64,000 bases of DNA from Clostridiaceae bacterium (GCA_020832135.1 JAFIFG010000015.1:1-64000), one strand, 5' to 3'; counted from the stretch's first letter, positions 18,531 to 29,800 are shown. Notes: a model not told the origin generated them from the letters alone. Numbers and translations: made by a program.

Positions 18531-18634
18531 AGGTTTCTTCTATCATCTACTTTAAAGACCGTTCTATGATTTTATAATCTTGCTTTTGACATATTTTAAA
18601 ACTAGGTAAATTGTACTTCATTGTCGTCAATTTG

Positions 18635-19378
18635 TCATGACTTCTGTTCCTTCACCTCAATAAGCCCGTATTTAATTTTGATTCTATCTATCTTTTCAAT
18701 CATTGGCTGGGAAATGAAAAATAAGAAAAAAACAGTTGCAATGGTATGGATCATATTAAACCAAAATCCAGAGATGTAAGTTACTAACAAAGCCTTCCAT
18801 GAAATTTTAGCAGTAAACATTAATAAACTTGCTATATCTATAATCCCGCCATAAATGAAAAAAGTAGATAAACCACCATAAATACATAGGGATAGTTTTG
18901 TTTTTTTGATAATTCCCTTCTGAAATAAAACACCTGCTAAAAACCCAATAATGCCAAAACAAAACATTTGCCAAGGTGTCCATGGCCCTTGCCCAAAGAA
19001 AAAATTAGATACAAACCCCGTCAAAACTCCTACAAAAAAACCCGCCTCTGCACCTAAGCAAACCCCTGCTATAATAACAATTGCCACAACAGGTTTAAAC
19101 TGAGGCAACATAAAAAAAGCCGACCTTCCTGCCACTGCAATTGCTGATAAAACTGCTATTAAAATCAACTCCCTTGCCATTGGCTCTCTTTTTTCAAAAA
19201 TCATAGCGAAGGGAAGCATGGTATAGGTTATAATCAAAAGACTAATAAAGTAGTACTTCCGATCATTTAAATAAAAAACACCAAATAAAATAGTTGCTGG
19301 TATTATTAGTAAAATTAATAGTGCTGATAACAAAGTTCTACGGCTTAACATATTTTCTTTTACTAGCTTTGCTGACAT
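18635..19378 (-). CDS. ECF transporter substrate-binding S component (probable cobalamin/corrinoid type)
   Basis: A 247-aa integral membrane protein with about six or seven hydrophobic segments. It contains the S-component stretch AGVCLGAEAGFFVGVLTGFV followed by SNFFFGQGPWTPWQMFCFG. It overlaps the ECF ATPase gene by 16 bp, and a T component lies upstream, so the set is a dedicated (group I) ECF importer. In this cluster, with DUF4430/toroid proteins and a B12 riboswitch, a vitamin B12 S component of CbrT type is the best guess. A precursor such as cobinamide or the lower-ligand base is possible. Confidence 0.8.
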   Translation of the reverse strand: MSAKLVKENMLSRRTLLSALLILLIIPATILFGVFYLNDRKYYFISLLIITYTMLPFAMIFEKREPMARELILIAVLSAIAVAGRSAFFMLPQFKPVVAIVIIAGVCLGAEAGFFVGVLTGFVSNFFFGQGPWTPWQMFCFGIIGFLAGVLFQKGIIKKTKLSLCIYGGLSTFFIYGGIIDIASLLMFTAKISWKALLVTYISGFWFNMIHTIATVFFLFFISQPMIEKIDRIKIKYGLIEVKEQKS

Positions 19379-21030
19379 AAATGAACCACATCCTCTATAG
19401 TTACTATTTCTGGATCTATATGTCTAGCTATACGGTTTGCTGCAGTAGTATAAAAACTATTACCTGCAAAAAATTTTCTGGTGGTATTGGTTGTCACAAT
19501 GCCTCCATCAAAAAATAGCCCACAGATATCAGCATAATTAGCACAAAATTCAATGTCATGAGACACCATTACAATAGTTACACCTTGTTTTTTTAACTTT
19601 TTTAGCAAAGTTGCTAGTTTCTTTTTAAAAAAAGCATCTAATCCTTTTGTCGGTTCATCAAGAAGTAATATCTTTGGTTCTAATAATAATACTTTTGCAA
19701 GGGCTGCTCTTTGCTGTTCACCTCCACTTAAATCATAAGGATGCATAGAAAGAAAATCTTCTAACTCTGCAATTTCTACTACTTTTCTAACTTTTTCTTC
19801 TTTTTCTTTCTCTTCAAACTTTGTATCTATTAACATTTCATACAAGTCTAGTTCTAAGGTCTTTTTGACAAATATATTTTGAGGATTTTGAGGAAGCATC
19901 GCTAAATTATTTCTAAATCGATCTTTGCTACTTATCTTTTTAATATCTTTGCCATTTACAAGCACCTTTCCTCTATAGGGCGTGTTTGTCCCACTAATAA
20001 GTGATAAAGTTGTTGTCTTTCCTGTACCATTTCCTCCTACGATACAATAAAAGTCTCCTTGCTTTACTTCTAAAGACAAATCTTTGATTGCATCTGCTGC
20101 ATCTTTCTCATACTTAAACCATACATCCTTTATCTTTATTATCGTATTTTTTGATCTATCTATATGTTCCTCTACTACAAATCTTTTTTTCATCTCTTTT
20201 TTAGGTAGAATTGCATCTATCCATTTTCTAGCTTCATTGATGGTAATAGGACAAGATAGGTTATTTTCTATACTCTTATAAATTTGCATAGCAGATGGCA
20301 TAGCAAAAAACATAGGGTGGTTCCCTTCACTCAATTTTTTTCCTACACTTTTAGGTGGAGCATCTACAATAATATGACCTTCATCCATAACAATTACACG
20401 ATCAGCAATAGGAACAACTTCCTCTAGACGATGTTCGCACATAATGACGGTAGTTCCTAATTCTCGGTTGATTCTTCTTATGGTTTCTAAAAAATCATAG
20501 GCTGCAATAGGATCTAGCTGTGATGTGGGTTCATCCAGTATTAATACAGAAGGTTGCATCGCCATGATTCCTGCTAAGTTTAGTGTTTGTTTTTGACCTC
20601 CCGAAAGCTCTGTCACCTTTTTGTGAAACCATGTTTGTATTCCAAAAAAACTTGCCATTTCCGCTACCCTTAAACGAATGGTGCTATTATCATAACCCAG
20701 ACTCTCAAGACCAAAGGCAAGTTCATGCCATACCTTGTCTGTAACAATTTGGTTGTCTGGATTTTGAAGTACATAGCCTATTTGCGATGCCTGTACCCTA
20801 TCCTCTATAGTCGCTAAAGGCTTTCCATGAAAATATATTTCTCCTTCACGTTTTCCATGAGGTGTGAGTACCGTCTTAAGCTGTCTTAATAAAGTACTCT
20901 TTCCCGAGCCTGACTTACCGCATATGGCTACAAACTCACCACCATCTATTTGAAGATTAATATTATCAAGGACTTTTTTCTCCATTTTAGGATAGACAAA
21001 ACTTAAATTTTTGATTCTATATGTCTCCAT
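19363..21030 (-). CDS. ECF transporter fused ATPase (A-A')
   Basis: A protein of about 555 aa with two cobalt/vitamin-type ABC ATPase domains. The first has Walker A GKSGSGKST and signature LSGGQKQTLNLAGI. The second has Walker A GGNGTGKTT and signature LSGGEQQRAALAKV. The frame is open to 21072, but the ATG at 21030 is preceded by AGGAGG at 7 nt, so I chose it. It overlaps the T-component gene by 28 bp and the S-component gene by 16 bp, a tightly coupled operon. Confidence 0.92.
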   Translation of the reverse strand: METYRIKNLSFVYPKMEKKVLDNINLQIDGGEFVAICGKSGSGKSTLLRQLKTVLTPHGKREGEIYFHGKPLATIEDRVQASQIGYVLQNPDNQIVTDKVWHELAFGLESLGYDNSTIRLRVAEMASFFGIQTWFHKKVTELSGGQKQTLNLAGIMAMQPSVLILDEPTSQLDPIAAYDFLETIRRINRELGTTVIMCEHRLEEVVPIADRVIVMDEGHIIVDAPPKSVGKKLSEGNHPMFFAMPSAMQIYKSIENNLSCPITINEARKWIDAILPKKEMKKRFVVEEHIDRSKNTIIKIKDVWFKYEKDAADAIKDLSLEVKQGDFYCIVGGNGTGKTTTLSLISGTNTPYRGKVLVNGKDIKKISSKDRFRNNLAMLPQNPQNIFVKKTLELDLYEMLIDTKFEEKEKEEKVRKVVEIAELEDFLSMHPYDLSGGEQQRAALAKVLLLEPKILLLDEPTKGLDAFFKKKLATLLKKLKKQGVTIVMVSHDIEFCANYADICGLFFDGGIVTTNTTRKFFAGNSFYTTAANRIARHIDPEIVTIEDVVHLCQQS

Positions 21031-21896
21031 TCCATTGCCTCCTGAATATTTATAATGACTGGCATCATACATAGTAGAAAATAAGCTGTATATACTACTA
21101 TACTAAAGACTGTAATTTCTTGGATTTTTATTGAAGGAAAAAAGCGAATCGTATTTTCTCCCATTGTAGCCCCCAATAATACTATGAAGAGTAATACTAT
21201 AATTAGGGTAAAAGCTATTTTGTCCCTATAGTCAAAACGAAATATAGAAAAACTCGTTCTACCGGATAAACCGTAGCCTCTTGATTTCATGGAGTCAGCT
21301 GTTTCAATAGCATTTTCTAGTGCCCAAGTGGTCATAATGGATAAAATTTTAATACCGTTTCTTGCTCTTTGTATAATGTTTCCCTGGGAAATATCTCTTC
21401 CAATACATTTTTGTGCATTTGAAATTACTTTTATTTGCTCCTTATACCTAGGAACAAATCGTAATATCATAGATAAAATCAAAGATAATGCTGGTATCAT
21501 TTTTCCAAATAAATAAATAAATTTATCAGAGGTCATTACTGTATTATAGCAGGAGAACCATAGGATTACCGTAATAAACATAAAAGCTGCTGCTATTCCA
21601 TAGGCTATAGACTCAAGAGTCACTGGATTCCCACTTCTTAAATAAAATAAAATCGTAACCCCCGCATGATTAAAAGTTGGATTTAATATTGCCATGAATA
21701 GTAGCATAGGTAACATATAGAGAAGGTTAAACTTAAGCGCAACCCTTCCTTTCAATACAATAGAGTAAGTAAAAGCACTTATAAGGGCAATACCTTGAAG
21801 TATCGGATGCATAAAAAACATACTAAAAAGAATTACAGCTGCAAAATAAACGAAATTTATAATAGGGTGAAGACCAGCAAAGCTATCTCTAACCAC
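21003..21896 (-). CDS. ECF transporter transmembrane T component
   Basis: About 297 aa with several transmembrane helices. The coupling-helix signature ADSMKSRGYGLSGRTS is characteristic of EcfT proteins (first ATPase-contact Ser-Arg-Gly motif). I chose the GTG at 21896, which overlaps the TAG stop of the upstream gene (TAGTG) and has GGAGG 9 nt before it. Neighbours are the DUF4430 lipoprotein-like gene upstream and the fused ATPase downstream. Confidence 0.9.
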   Translation of the reverse strand: MVRDSFAGLHPIINFVYFAAVILFSMFFMHPILQGIALISAFTYSIVLKGRVALKFNLLYMLPMLLFMAILNPTFNHAGVTILFYLRSGNPVTLESIAYGIAAAFMFITVILWFSCYNTVMTSDKFIYLFGKMIPALSLILSMILRFVPRYKEQIKVISNAQKCIGRDISQGNIIQRARNGIKILSIMTTWALENAIETADSMKSRGYGLSGRTSFSIFRFDYRDKIAFTLIIVLLFIVLLGATMGENTIRFFPSIKIQEITVFSIVVYTAYFLLCMMPVIINIQEAMEWRHIESKI

Positions 21897-22798
21897 TATT
21901 CTCCACCTCCAGTAACAGCCCAATCTCCACCTATATCACGCCCTAAGTCACATGTATAAATCCACTGAATGACATCTCCATTCTCTAATTTATATCTACT
22001 AGAACCATAATTAGGAAACCAGCCATTTACTTTATACATCCAACCACTTAATTCCCCTCCATCAAATTCGTAGATATTGTTAATTCCCTCCACATAATTG
22101 CTATTATAAATAGGTGTCATCGAAAACTCCATATGTATCCTATTGCTTTGCATCTCCCTAAGCAATACATCAAATACAGACTCGCCTTCGTAAAATATGA
22201 CTTCTTGCTTTGGATAAATGATCCCATCCTCTGGCAATACTTCTAACTTATCTTTATTAAATATCTCCATATTGTTTAGTATTGTTTTGCAGGTTACTGA
22301 AAGGGTTGCAGTCAACTGGTTTTCTTTGTTTATTTCTACATCTTGCCACTCTACAGGATTTGGCTTTCCTTCTGGAACTGGATCTGTCAAATATTTATCT
22401 TTTTTATCTAGGTTTTCCTTATCCTCCTCTATTATTTCTTCTTTAATCTTCTTTTTCTCTTTTTCTACTTCTATTTTATTTTTTTCTACAGCATTGCTTT
22501 TTTCTTCTGTTTTATTTTTTATCTCTATTTCTTTTGTTTCCTTTATCTCCTCCATTTCCCCTAAATTATCTACTTCTTTTATTTCTTCTGCTATGTGTAC
22601 ATCTTTATTGTCCTTATTACTAACAGCATTATCTTTACTTTCAGCTTTCACCTTATCTTCTTCAACAACGCTCTCTTCTAACCCATATCCCATCTGTTCT
22701 TGACTTAAGGGAACTACTTCATGGTTTCCACCTATGAAAAAAGAAACTACAATAAGACAAAGCATTATTCCACCTAAAATAATCTTCTTCTTTTTCAC
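21896..22798 (-). CDS. Membrane-tethered DUF4430 (transcobalamin beta-domain-like) protein
   Basis: A 300-aa exported protein. It has an N-terminal Lys-rich signal or anchor helix (about 5-25), a long Glu/Lys-rich spacer (about 45-145), then one DUF4430 domain (about 165-295). The domain carries the hallmark SGWMYKVNGWFPNYGSSRY and ends DLGRDIGGDW. I see no clear lipobox Cys, so the helix may stay as an uncleaved anchor. The start is GTG. It is directly coupled to the T component of the ECF transporter, which suggests it hands a ligand from the wall to the transporter. The ligand is inferred, not shown. Confidence 0.85.
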   Translation of the reverse strand: MKKKKIILGGIMLCLIVVSFFIGGNHEVVPLSQEQMGYGLEESVVEEDKVKAESKDNAVSNKDNKDVHIAEEIKEVDNLGEMEEIKETKEIEIKNKTEEKSNAVEKNKIEVEKEKKKIKEEIIEEDKENLDKKDKYLTDPVPEGKPNPVEWQDVEINKENQLTATLSVTCKTILNNMEIFNKDKLEVLPEDGIIYPKQEVIFYEGESVFDVLLREMQSNRIHMEFSMTPIYNSNYVEGINNIYEFDGGELSGWMYKVNGWFPNYGSSRYKLENGDVIQWIYTCDLGRDIGGDWAVTGGGE

Positions 22799-22817
22799 TT
22801 TTGCACCACCTTAGTTA

Positions 22818-22848
22818 CTAAGAAGGGTAGATAACTACCCTCCTTAAT
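22818..22848 (-). other. Intergenic hairpin between the DUF4430 genes
   Basis: AAGGAGGGTAG and CTACCCTTCTT pair with a short loop on the minus strand. No T-run follows, so partial termination or mRNA processing between the 1284-aa S-layer gene and the ECF genes is more likely than full termination. Confidence 0.4.
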
Positions 22849-22854
22849 CTATTT

Positions 22855-25800
22855 TTATTCTACATCTTTCATGTCATATAAAGCATTCTTACCTTGAACA
22901 AATCTATCATAAGCCACTAGTGCATACATAGCTTGGTCCGTTGCCATAAAATCTACTTCTCCTGGTTTTGCACCACCACTATCTTGCCCACCTGCCTTAA
23001 CATGATAAAAACCACCTCCTACTGCTTCAAAGGTAAGTAATGCATCTATGGTAGACTTACCATTTTTTATAAATCTAGGATCATTATGAGGATCTATACC
23101 TAATGCCGTCAATGCTACCACTACCTGTGCAATACTTTCAGCATTATCTGCACCCCAGCTATGGTATCCACCATTAGACTGCTGCACTTGAGATAGCCAT
23201 TCTACCCCTCTATCTACTGCTTCCTTCACCTTCTCATTTTTTTCATAGTATGGTGCAAGACTTTGAATTGCCATAGCTGTTATATCTGGATCTGCCTCTG
23301 GTGGGTTTTGACCCAAGGCCCATCCTCCACCACTGATTTCCCTGTTTAAAATAAATTCTATCAATTTTTCTCTTGTGGTTTGCACCTCTACTTCTTCATC
23401 TATAGGAATTTCATAATTATTACTATCAAGTGCAATTAAAGCAAAAATAGGTCCATTAATACCTTGTATAATTAAAGTATTAAAATCTGCCAATGGTTTT
23501 CTTAAATCATATCCCCCCACATCGGTTATATCTTTTCCTATGGCAGTAAGTGCCAAAATCACCCTATCATATTCCGTATATTTGACACGATGTAGGATAC
23601 CAGCTTTTTCTTTTAGGGTATTCTCTACATTTTGGTAATACTTTTCATAGTATTCCTTTGGCACTATTTCACCTGATCTCGCTAAGCCAAATACCGTCCA
23701 TTCTCCACCAACACTAGCTACTATAGGCTCGGGAATATTTTTTTGTAGAAATGCTGCACTCCTCTCTATTTGACGACTTACATCCCTATGTTTGACTTCC
23801 TTTACTTCATTAATCTTATCTACTTTTTTTTCTTTATCACATTCTAATAGTTTTTCTTGCCTATATGTATATCCCCTCATCATTACTACAGTTGCCATTT
23901 CCCTTGTTGCAAGGGCTTGTGGGTTAAAGTTTTCACCACTTTCCCCCATAAGTCCTAGAGATAGTGTTGTTTCTATCGCCGTCTCTGCCCACGAAGAAGC
24001 CTTTTGCATATCCTTTGGTGTCACTTTGGATCTTGATGGCTTTAAGTCTAATGCTCTAGTCAAAATCACTGCCATTTCTTCACGGGTTATATAATCATTT
24101 GGCTTAAATTGATTGCCATATCCTTTTATGACACCTTCTTTATAAATAGTATTTACATAAAGGTAAAACCAGTCCTGCTTATTTACATCTACAAATTTAA
24201 TTACATCCTCCTCATATACTTCTAGCTCCAACATAGCCACTATCATTTTAGTAAATTCAGCCCTCGTGATGGAGGCCTTTGGATTGAATAGTCCGCCACT
24301 ACCTCCTACAAACCCTTTCACTGTTGCTTTTTTTATAGCTTCATAGGCCCAAGAGGAAATGTTATCAGCATCTTTGTAAACTTTTTCTAAATTAATTTCT
24401 CCATCCTCTTGACTCCATAGCATTGTTTCCTCTTCTAGTTCCTCTTCTTCTAATTCTTCTTCCTCTAATTCTTCTTCTAATTCTTCTTCTTCTAATTCTT
24501 CTTCCCACTTTGTAATATCTTCTCCTAAATCCGCACCTAAGTCCGTAGTATATCGCCATTCAACTCTTTCGCCGTCTTCTAAGGTATATCTACTAGCTCC
24601 ATAATTAGGATACCATCCATCTACATTATACATCCAGCCACTACCACTTCCATGGTCAAATTCTCCATCTCCATCTATAGATTGTACATATACACTTCCA
24701 TATTTTGGTGTCCACTCATATTCATAGCTTATACCTCGGCTATCCATTTCTCTCTTCAATACATCCCAGACATTTTCCCCATCTTTAAACTCTACCTTAG
24801 TAGGTCTTAGTACATAGCCTTTGTTAATAGTCAGTTTATCAATAGATAAAGTGATATGATTTTTATCTATTATTTCTTCTTCTATTATTTCTTCTTCTAC
24901 TTCCTTTGTGGCATAGACAACAAAGTCCGTAAAATGTTTTGTCTTTATAATTAAATCTTTTCCATTATCATAGGAATATTCTGCTGCACGACTATTTTCT
25001 CCCCTTGTATCATTTCTAAATTTTTTAATAGTGTATAGTCTTCCATCTTGAACATATGCAGCTTCCCTACCCCTCATTCCTTCAAAAGTCAAGGTAATAA
25101 AATCATCAAATTCAATTCTTTTGTCTCCCCCCATTGAAATAACCTTTTCAATGGCTTCTAATTCTTCATCTTTAGGAAGTATATTTGCAATCCTATTTCT
25201 TAAAATTCTATCTCCAGTATTTTTTGAGGTTATAATTTCTACAGCTGTGGCATTTCCCCTAATGACTTGTACCCCCTTAGGAAAAACTGCCGTTGTTTTT
25301 CCCTTAATAGCTTCAATTCTAGGAAGCTCCTTCTTTAAGGGTAAGTCAACTAATACTTTTGAATATTTTTGGGAAGGAATTATTATCTTGATTTCCTCTT
25401 TTTTATCCTCTATAGCTATCTTGTAATCCTTCCCATCATTCGGTACTTCTACCTGTAATACTCCTTCCTCTGGCAACTCCTCCTCTTCCTTAGGTAGTTC
25501 TTCCTTATTTATCACTACATCCGTCATATCATAAAGGCTATTTTTGCCATTTACAAATCTATCATAGGCCACTAATGCATAGGTTCCTTGATCTGTTGCC
25601 ATTCCATCTACTACACCTGCCTCAGCACCTCCACCAGTATTACCTCCTGGCTTCACATGCATGAAACCTCCTTCAGACACTGTAAAGCTCATTAAGTTAT
25701 CCACTGCTGAAATACCATTTTTAATAAATCTTTCATCCCTATGAGGATCTATTCCTAATCCTGTTAAAGCTACAATTACTTGAGCACAACTTTCACTATT

Positions 25801-26709
25801 GATACTTCCCCAGCTACTATAGCCTCCATCCTCCCTTTGGTTTTCAGAAAGCCAAGTTATAGCTCTATCTACTGAAGCTTTTACTTGTGGCTTGCTTTCA
25901 TAATAGGGGGTGAGTCCTTGTATCGCCATAGCTGTAATATCAGGATCTGGAACATTTCCGGTTAATGCCCAACCTCCACCATCTATTTCTCTATCCAGGA
26001 TAAAAGCTATACATTTTTCTCTAGTGGTCTGCTCCTCTACACTTTTATCTATTGGAATGTCATATTGATGGGTGTCAAAGGCTATTAAAGCAAAGATGGG
26101 GCCATTGATTCCCTGTCTTGTCACATAGTTAAAATCCGCTAAAGCTTCTCTAATATCATATCCCGCTACATTGGTAATATCTTTTCCAATGGAGGTTAAC
26201 CCTAAAATCAATCTTGAATGCTCTGTTCCTTTATTTCTATCTAGTTTTTCAACGGGATTTATTTCCATTAATCTTTTTACTTCTTCTTCAACGTTCTCAT
26301 AATAAAGTGCATAATACCCTTCATCGACTTGATAGCCTCCCCTTGCTAAGCAAAGAATTGACCACTCTCCTGCCCCTGTTCCAAAGGTAGGATTATCTAT
26401 TGTTTCATAAAGATATTCAAGGTTTCTATCTAGTTGTTTCTTCACCAAAGAATTTGACTGTTGCTTTGTTTTTGCTTTATCAACTTCTTCAAAATTCCTT
26501 AATATGTTTATTGACCTACCTATTTCCTTTTTACTTTCTAGTGTCTTTTCTTCGTATACAGCAGTTCTTACTGTCTCTGCCTCTAATATTCCTATACCAT
26601 TTACTCCATCATTTGCCCATGCAAATATTGGTGTAAATAGCGATAGAATCATAATTACACTAAGACATAGTGCTATTTTTTTACTTTGTTTTTTTATTTC
26701 TAGGTTCAA
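22855..26709 (-). CDS. S-layer protein with two terpenoid-cyclase-like toroids, a DUF4430 domain and internal SLH repeats
   Basis: A 1284-aa secreted protein. Order: signal peptide (about 1-32); toroid 1 (about 75-395; DGGYSSWGSINSESC, GGGWAL, DITAMAIQGL); a region ending HFTDFVVYA (about 430-620); DUF4430 (about 635-735; SGWMYNVDGWYPNYGASRY); a Glu-Leu-rich linker; three SLH repeats (about 775-960; ITRAEFTKMIVAML, ITREEMAVILTRAL); toroid 2 (about 985-1284; DGGY-type GGYHSWGADNAESIAQ). The toroid plus beta-domain pair mirrors intrinsic factor and transcobalamin. SLH repeats in the middle rather than at an end are unusual. The start is TTG, 6 nt after GGGGGAG. Confidence 0.85.
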   Translation of the reverse strand: MNLEIKKQSKKIALCLSVIMILSLFTPIFAWANDGVNGIGILEAETVRTAVYEEKTLESKKEIGRSINILRNFEEVDKAKTKQQSNSLVKKQLDRNLEYLYETIDNPTFGTGAGEWSILCLARGGYQVDEGYYALYYENVEEEVKRLMEINPVEKLDRNKGTEHSRLILGLTSIGKDITNVAGYDIREALADFNYVTRQGINGPIFALIAFDTHQYDIPIDKSVEEQTTREKCIAFILDREIDGGGWALTGNVPDPDITAMAIQGLTPYYESKPQVKASVDRAITWLSENQREDGGYSSWGSINSESCAQVIVALTGLGIDPHRDERFIKNGISAVDNLMSFTVSEGGFMHVKPGGNTGGGAEAGVVDGMATDQGTYALVAYDRFVNGKNSLYDMTDVVINKEELPKEEEELPEEGVLQVEVPNDGKDYKIAIEDKKEEIKIIIPSQKYSKVLVDLPLKKELPRIEAIKGKTTAVFPKGVQVIRGNATAVEIITSKNTGDRILRNRIANILPKDEELEAIEKVISMGGDKRIEFDDFITLTFEGMRGREAAYVQDGRLYTIKKFRNDTRGENSRAAEYSYDNGKDLIIKTKHFTDFVVYATKEVEEEIIEEEIIDKNHITLSIDKLTINKGYVLRPTKVEFKDGENVWDVLKREMDSRGISYEYEWTPKYGSVYVQSIDGDGEFDHGSGSGWMYNVDGWYPNYGASRYTLEDGERVEWRYTTDLGADLGEDITKWEEELEEEELEEELEEEELEEEELEEETMLWSQEDGEINLEKVYKDADNISSWAYEAIKKATVKGFVGGSGGLFNPKASITRAEFTKMIVAMLELEVYEEDVIKFVDVNKQDWFYLYVNTIYKEGVIKGYGNQFKPNDYITREEMAVILTRALDLKPSRSKVTPKDMQKASSWAETAIETTLSLGLMGESGENFNPQALATREMATVVMMRGYTYRQEKLLECDKEKKVDKINEVKEVKHRDVSRQIERSAAFLQKNIPEPIVASVGGEWTVFGLARSGEIVPKEYYEKYYQNVENTLKEKAGILHRVKYTEYDRVILALTAIGKDITDVGGYDLRKPLADFNTLIIQGINGPIFALIALDSNNYEIPIDEEVEVQTTREKLIEFILNREISGGGWALGQNPPEADPDITAMAIQSLAPYYEKNEKVKEAVDRGVEWLSQVQQSNGGYHSWGADNAESIAQVVVALTALGIDPHNDPRFIKNGKSTIDALLTFEAVGGGFYHVKAGGQDSGGAKPGEVDFMATDQAMYALVAYDRFVQGKNALYDMKDVE
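25517..26425 (-). repeat. Toroid-coding duplication, copy 1
   Basis: This stretch encodes toroid 1 of the 1284-aa protein and is nearly identical at protein level to the toroid encoded at about 32981-33900 in the giant gene, with long identical runs such as GNxPDPDITAMAIQGLTPYY. It marks a recent duplication or ongoing gene conversion. Boundaries are approximate. Confidence 0.8.
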
Positions 26710-26777
26710 TGTTTTCTCCCCCTTTTATCCATATAGTCTACGAACTATTTGATTTTCTCTTTATAGTTTATTTTTAG

Positions 26778-26815
26778 AAAAAGAATAGGAATGAAATTCC
26801 ATTCCTATTCTTTTT
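26778..26815 (-). terminator. Terminator of the giant S-layer gene
   Basis: A perfect 16-bp stem (AAAAAGAATAGGAATG / CATTCCTATTCTTTTT) with a 6-nt loop and T-run lies directly after the giant gene stop. It separates that transcript from the 1284-aa gene, which therefore probably has its own promoter or relies on read-through. Confidence 0.85.
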
Positions 26816-26821
26816 TTAGTT

Positions 26822-29800
26822 TTATTGTGCAATTTTTGTAATTACCATTACGGCTTCAGCCCTTGTGGCATAACTTTGTGGTCTGAAGGTATTATCTGGG
26901 TAGCCAGTAATAATGTTATTTTCAATCGCTGTATCAACGGCTGACTTTGCCCAATCAGAAATATCCTTTTCATCTATAAATGTATTTTCTTCTACACTAC
27001 CTTCTAATTTTATTGCCTTTATAACCATTACAGCCATTTGTTCTCTAGTAATGTAGTCATTTGCACCAAAGGCATTTTCATCATACCCCTTTAATATACC
27101 TTGTTCATAGGCTGTTGCAATGTAATCTTTCGCCCAGTGTTCCTCTGTATCAGCAAATACTTTTCCAAATCCTACTTCTAAATCAAGTGCTCTCACTAAT
27201 ACTGTAGCAAATTCTCCTCTTGTTATATTGTTTTCAGGCTTAAAGGTATCATCTAAATAGCCATTAATTGCTTCCATCTCTATTAATTTTATGATACTCT
27301 CCTCTGCCCAATGACCTGCTATATCTATTAGCTTTGCTTCTATTACTTCTTTTGTTTTCTTTTCTGTAGCCAATATAGCAAATTTCGTAAAATGATCTAT
27401 TTCTCCACTTACATTACCATTAGATTTGTTTACCTTCACTTTATCTAGCTCTAACCATTCATTTGTTTTTTCATTTAGCCAGAAAAGGGATACATCATAT
27501 TTATCAAAATCTACTTCACTTTCATCAAAAGGCAACATAACAGTTATGTTTTTATCAAAATTCCCAGTCTTATTCTTGGTAATTTCAAACACTTCTCCTA
27601 CAATTTTCCTGTTAGAATCCATTGGTAGTCTTGATACATTATTAACCCTTTCAATTATTACTTCAAAATCACGATCCATTGTATTTCTTGGGAATTTAAG
27701 TGTAGCCCCTTCTTGTTTTATGGTTGTAGATTCTGAAGACTTTACAGTTTCTGTGGATGTGGCGGTTTTGTTTCTTCTACGGCTACTACTACTTCCACTA
27801 CTGCTTCCTCCACCACTGGATATGCTATCGGTTTCTACCCTCACACTATTAGATAATGCTGATTCAAATCCTTCTTCATCAATAGCCGTTGCTTTGAAGG
27901 TGTATTCCATACTTGCATTTAAGCCTTTTATAATGTATTTGCCATCTTTTTCTGTTATATCCTTATCTTTTATTCTTTCATTGTTTTTATAGAATTCAAA
28001 GCTTACTTCTTCAATAGATGAATCCACTTCAAAGACTACACTGCTACTATTAGTGGATACAACTTTAAGCTTTGGTACTTCAATGGCTTCACCTATTAAA
28101 ACTGTGCTTAAATCAGTAGTGAAGGTTGCATTGCCATCTTTGTCTACTGTAGCTTCTCTATATTCCCATTTTTCTTCCTCTTTCGCTTTATGAAAACCAG
28201 AGATTTTTTTATTGTTTAGCTCTTTAGGAATGGGTAATGTTAAGGTTACTTCTTTTTTACCAAGTCCCGGTACTATAATCTCTAATGCTGTTACAGGTCT
28301 AGCTAATCCTACATTAGCAGCCTTTACTTTAAGTACCAAAGCCTCATCTTCCCCTAAGGTTAATGATGGTAATTGAATTTTTATTTCCTTCTCTAGTTCC
28401 TTCACTTTAATTGGTACAATTACTGGCTTAGTAACTCTTTTGCCATTTTCTTGAATAACTCCTTTTAATTCCTCTACTCTTGAAAGATCTATTTTTCCAT
28501 CTTCATCAGCTTCCCGCAGCTCTATCTCCAGTAGTTTTTCTGGGTCTTCTGATTCCTTCGGTTCCTCTGTCTCCTCTGGATCTATTTTTTCAACCAAACC
28601 TGTAATCGCTGCCTCAATAGCTGCTACCTTTGTATCTACTTCTTCTTGGGTTGCTTCTTCTTTAGCTACAACTTCAGTTGCCGCTTTTAAAGCTATTTGA
28701 AGTACTTCCCATGTTGCTTCTGTATATTCAACTTCTTTTAATTCTTCAGCTACTGCTATTTTATCTTGTAAGTCTGCCTTGTCTACTGGTGGTGCTGGTA
28801 TCTCTAATTGAATTTCACATAACTCGTACCAAGTAGATTGACTTCTCACCATGTCCGATAAAGCTACTGCCACTTGTTTTGTTGCCATACCAACAGAACC
28901 ACTTTCACCATGCTGCCAATTGAAGGAGCCATCCTCATTTTGGTAACTTAACAATGCATCTATTGGTGTTTTACCATTCTTAGACCACTGGCCATTAACA
29001 TCTGAAATATCTTCTCCTACGGCTATAAGTCCTTGAATTACACAAGCTATGCTATTGGAATTTTCAGTATCCCACATGCCTGTCCCACCGAAACCACCGC
29101 TTTCAACCTGCATTGTTTTTAAGTAGGATTTTGCTTTTGTGATACTTTCTTCAACTATTTCTCCACTTCCCTTGGATAATGGGATCAAAGCCCATCCCGT
29201 GTTATCTATTTGAGAAAATGGACCAAAACTACCATTGAGATTTTGTTGTTTAATTAATGCCTCAATAGCCTTTCCTCTGTTCTTTTCTTCCCACTCACCT
29301 ATGTCTATGCCTATTTCTGCGGCTACATCTAAAGCTACGATAGACCAGATATGCTTACCTATGGTGCCAAAGCTTCCATCTTCTTTTTGATGTGATGATA
29401 ACTCGACAAAGAGATTTCTATTGGATTCAAATGCTTTTGCTGGATTTTCACCTACACTTAACAAACTAAAAATATGATGAATATGGTCATTTCCAGAAGT
29501 CATAGCATCAAAACCTGGGTCTTGGGTTTTCCATAAATAATCTTCCCATGGATCTTCTTTGAAGTCTACTCCAGCTCCCCATAATGCTATAAAAGCTTCC
29601 CAACCTACCATTGGTGTTTGTGGTTGGTTCTCTTTGTAATAAGCTACTACTTTATTTAATGCTTCACCTAGTTTTTCTGTATTCGATTCCTCTAGCTCTT
29701 CTTCTACTAGAATCTCAGCATAAGGTCTTACTATATTTTCTTTTTTAGCAGAAATAATATACCTTCCTGAGTCTTCGAATGATAATACTACATTCCCCTT

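Noticed and set aside
22218-22703. A 161-codon plus-strand frame opposite the 300-aa DUF4430 gene
   Set aside because: An antisense shadow of the Glu/Lys-rich spacer, giving a Ser/Phe-rich translation.
27426-27992. A 188-codon plus-strand frame opposite the giant S-layer gene
   Set aside because: Antisense shadow; no start signal, and the minus-strand frame has clear domains throughout.
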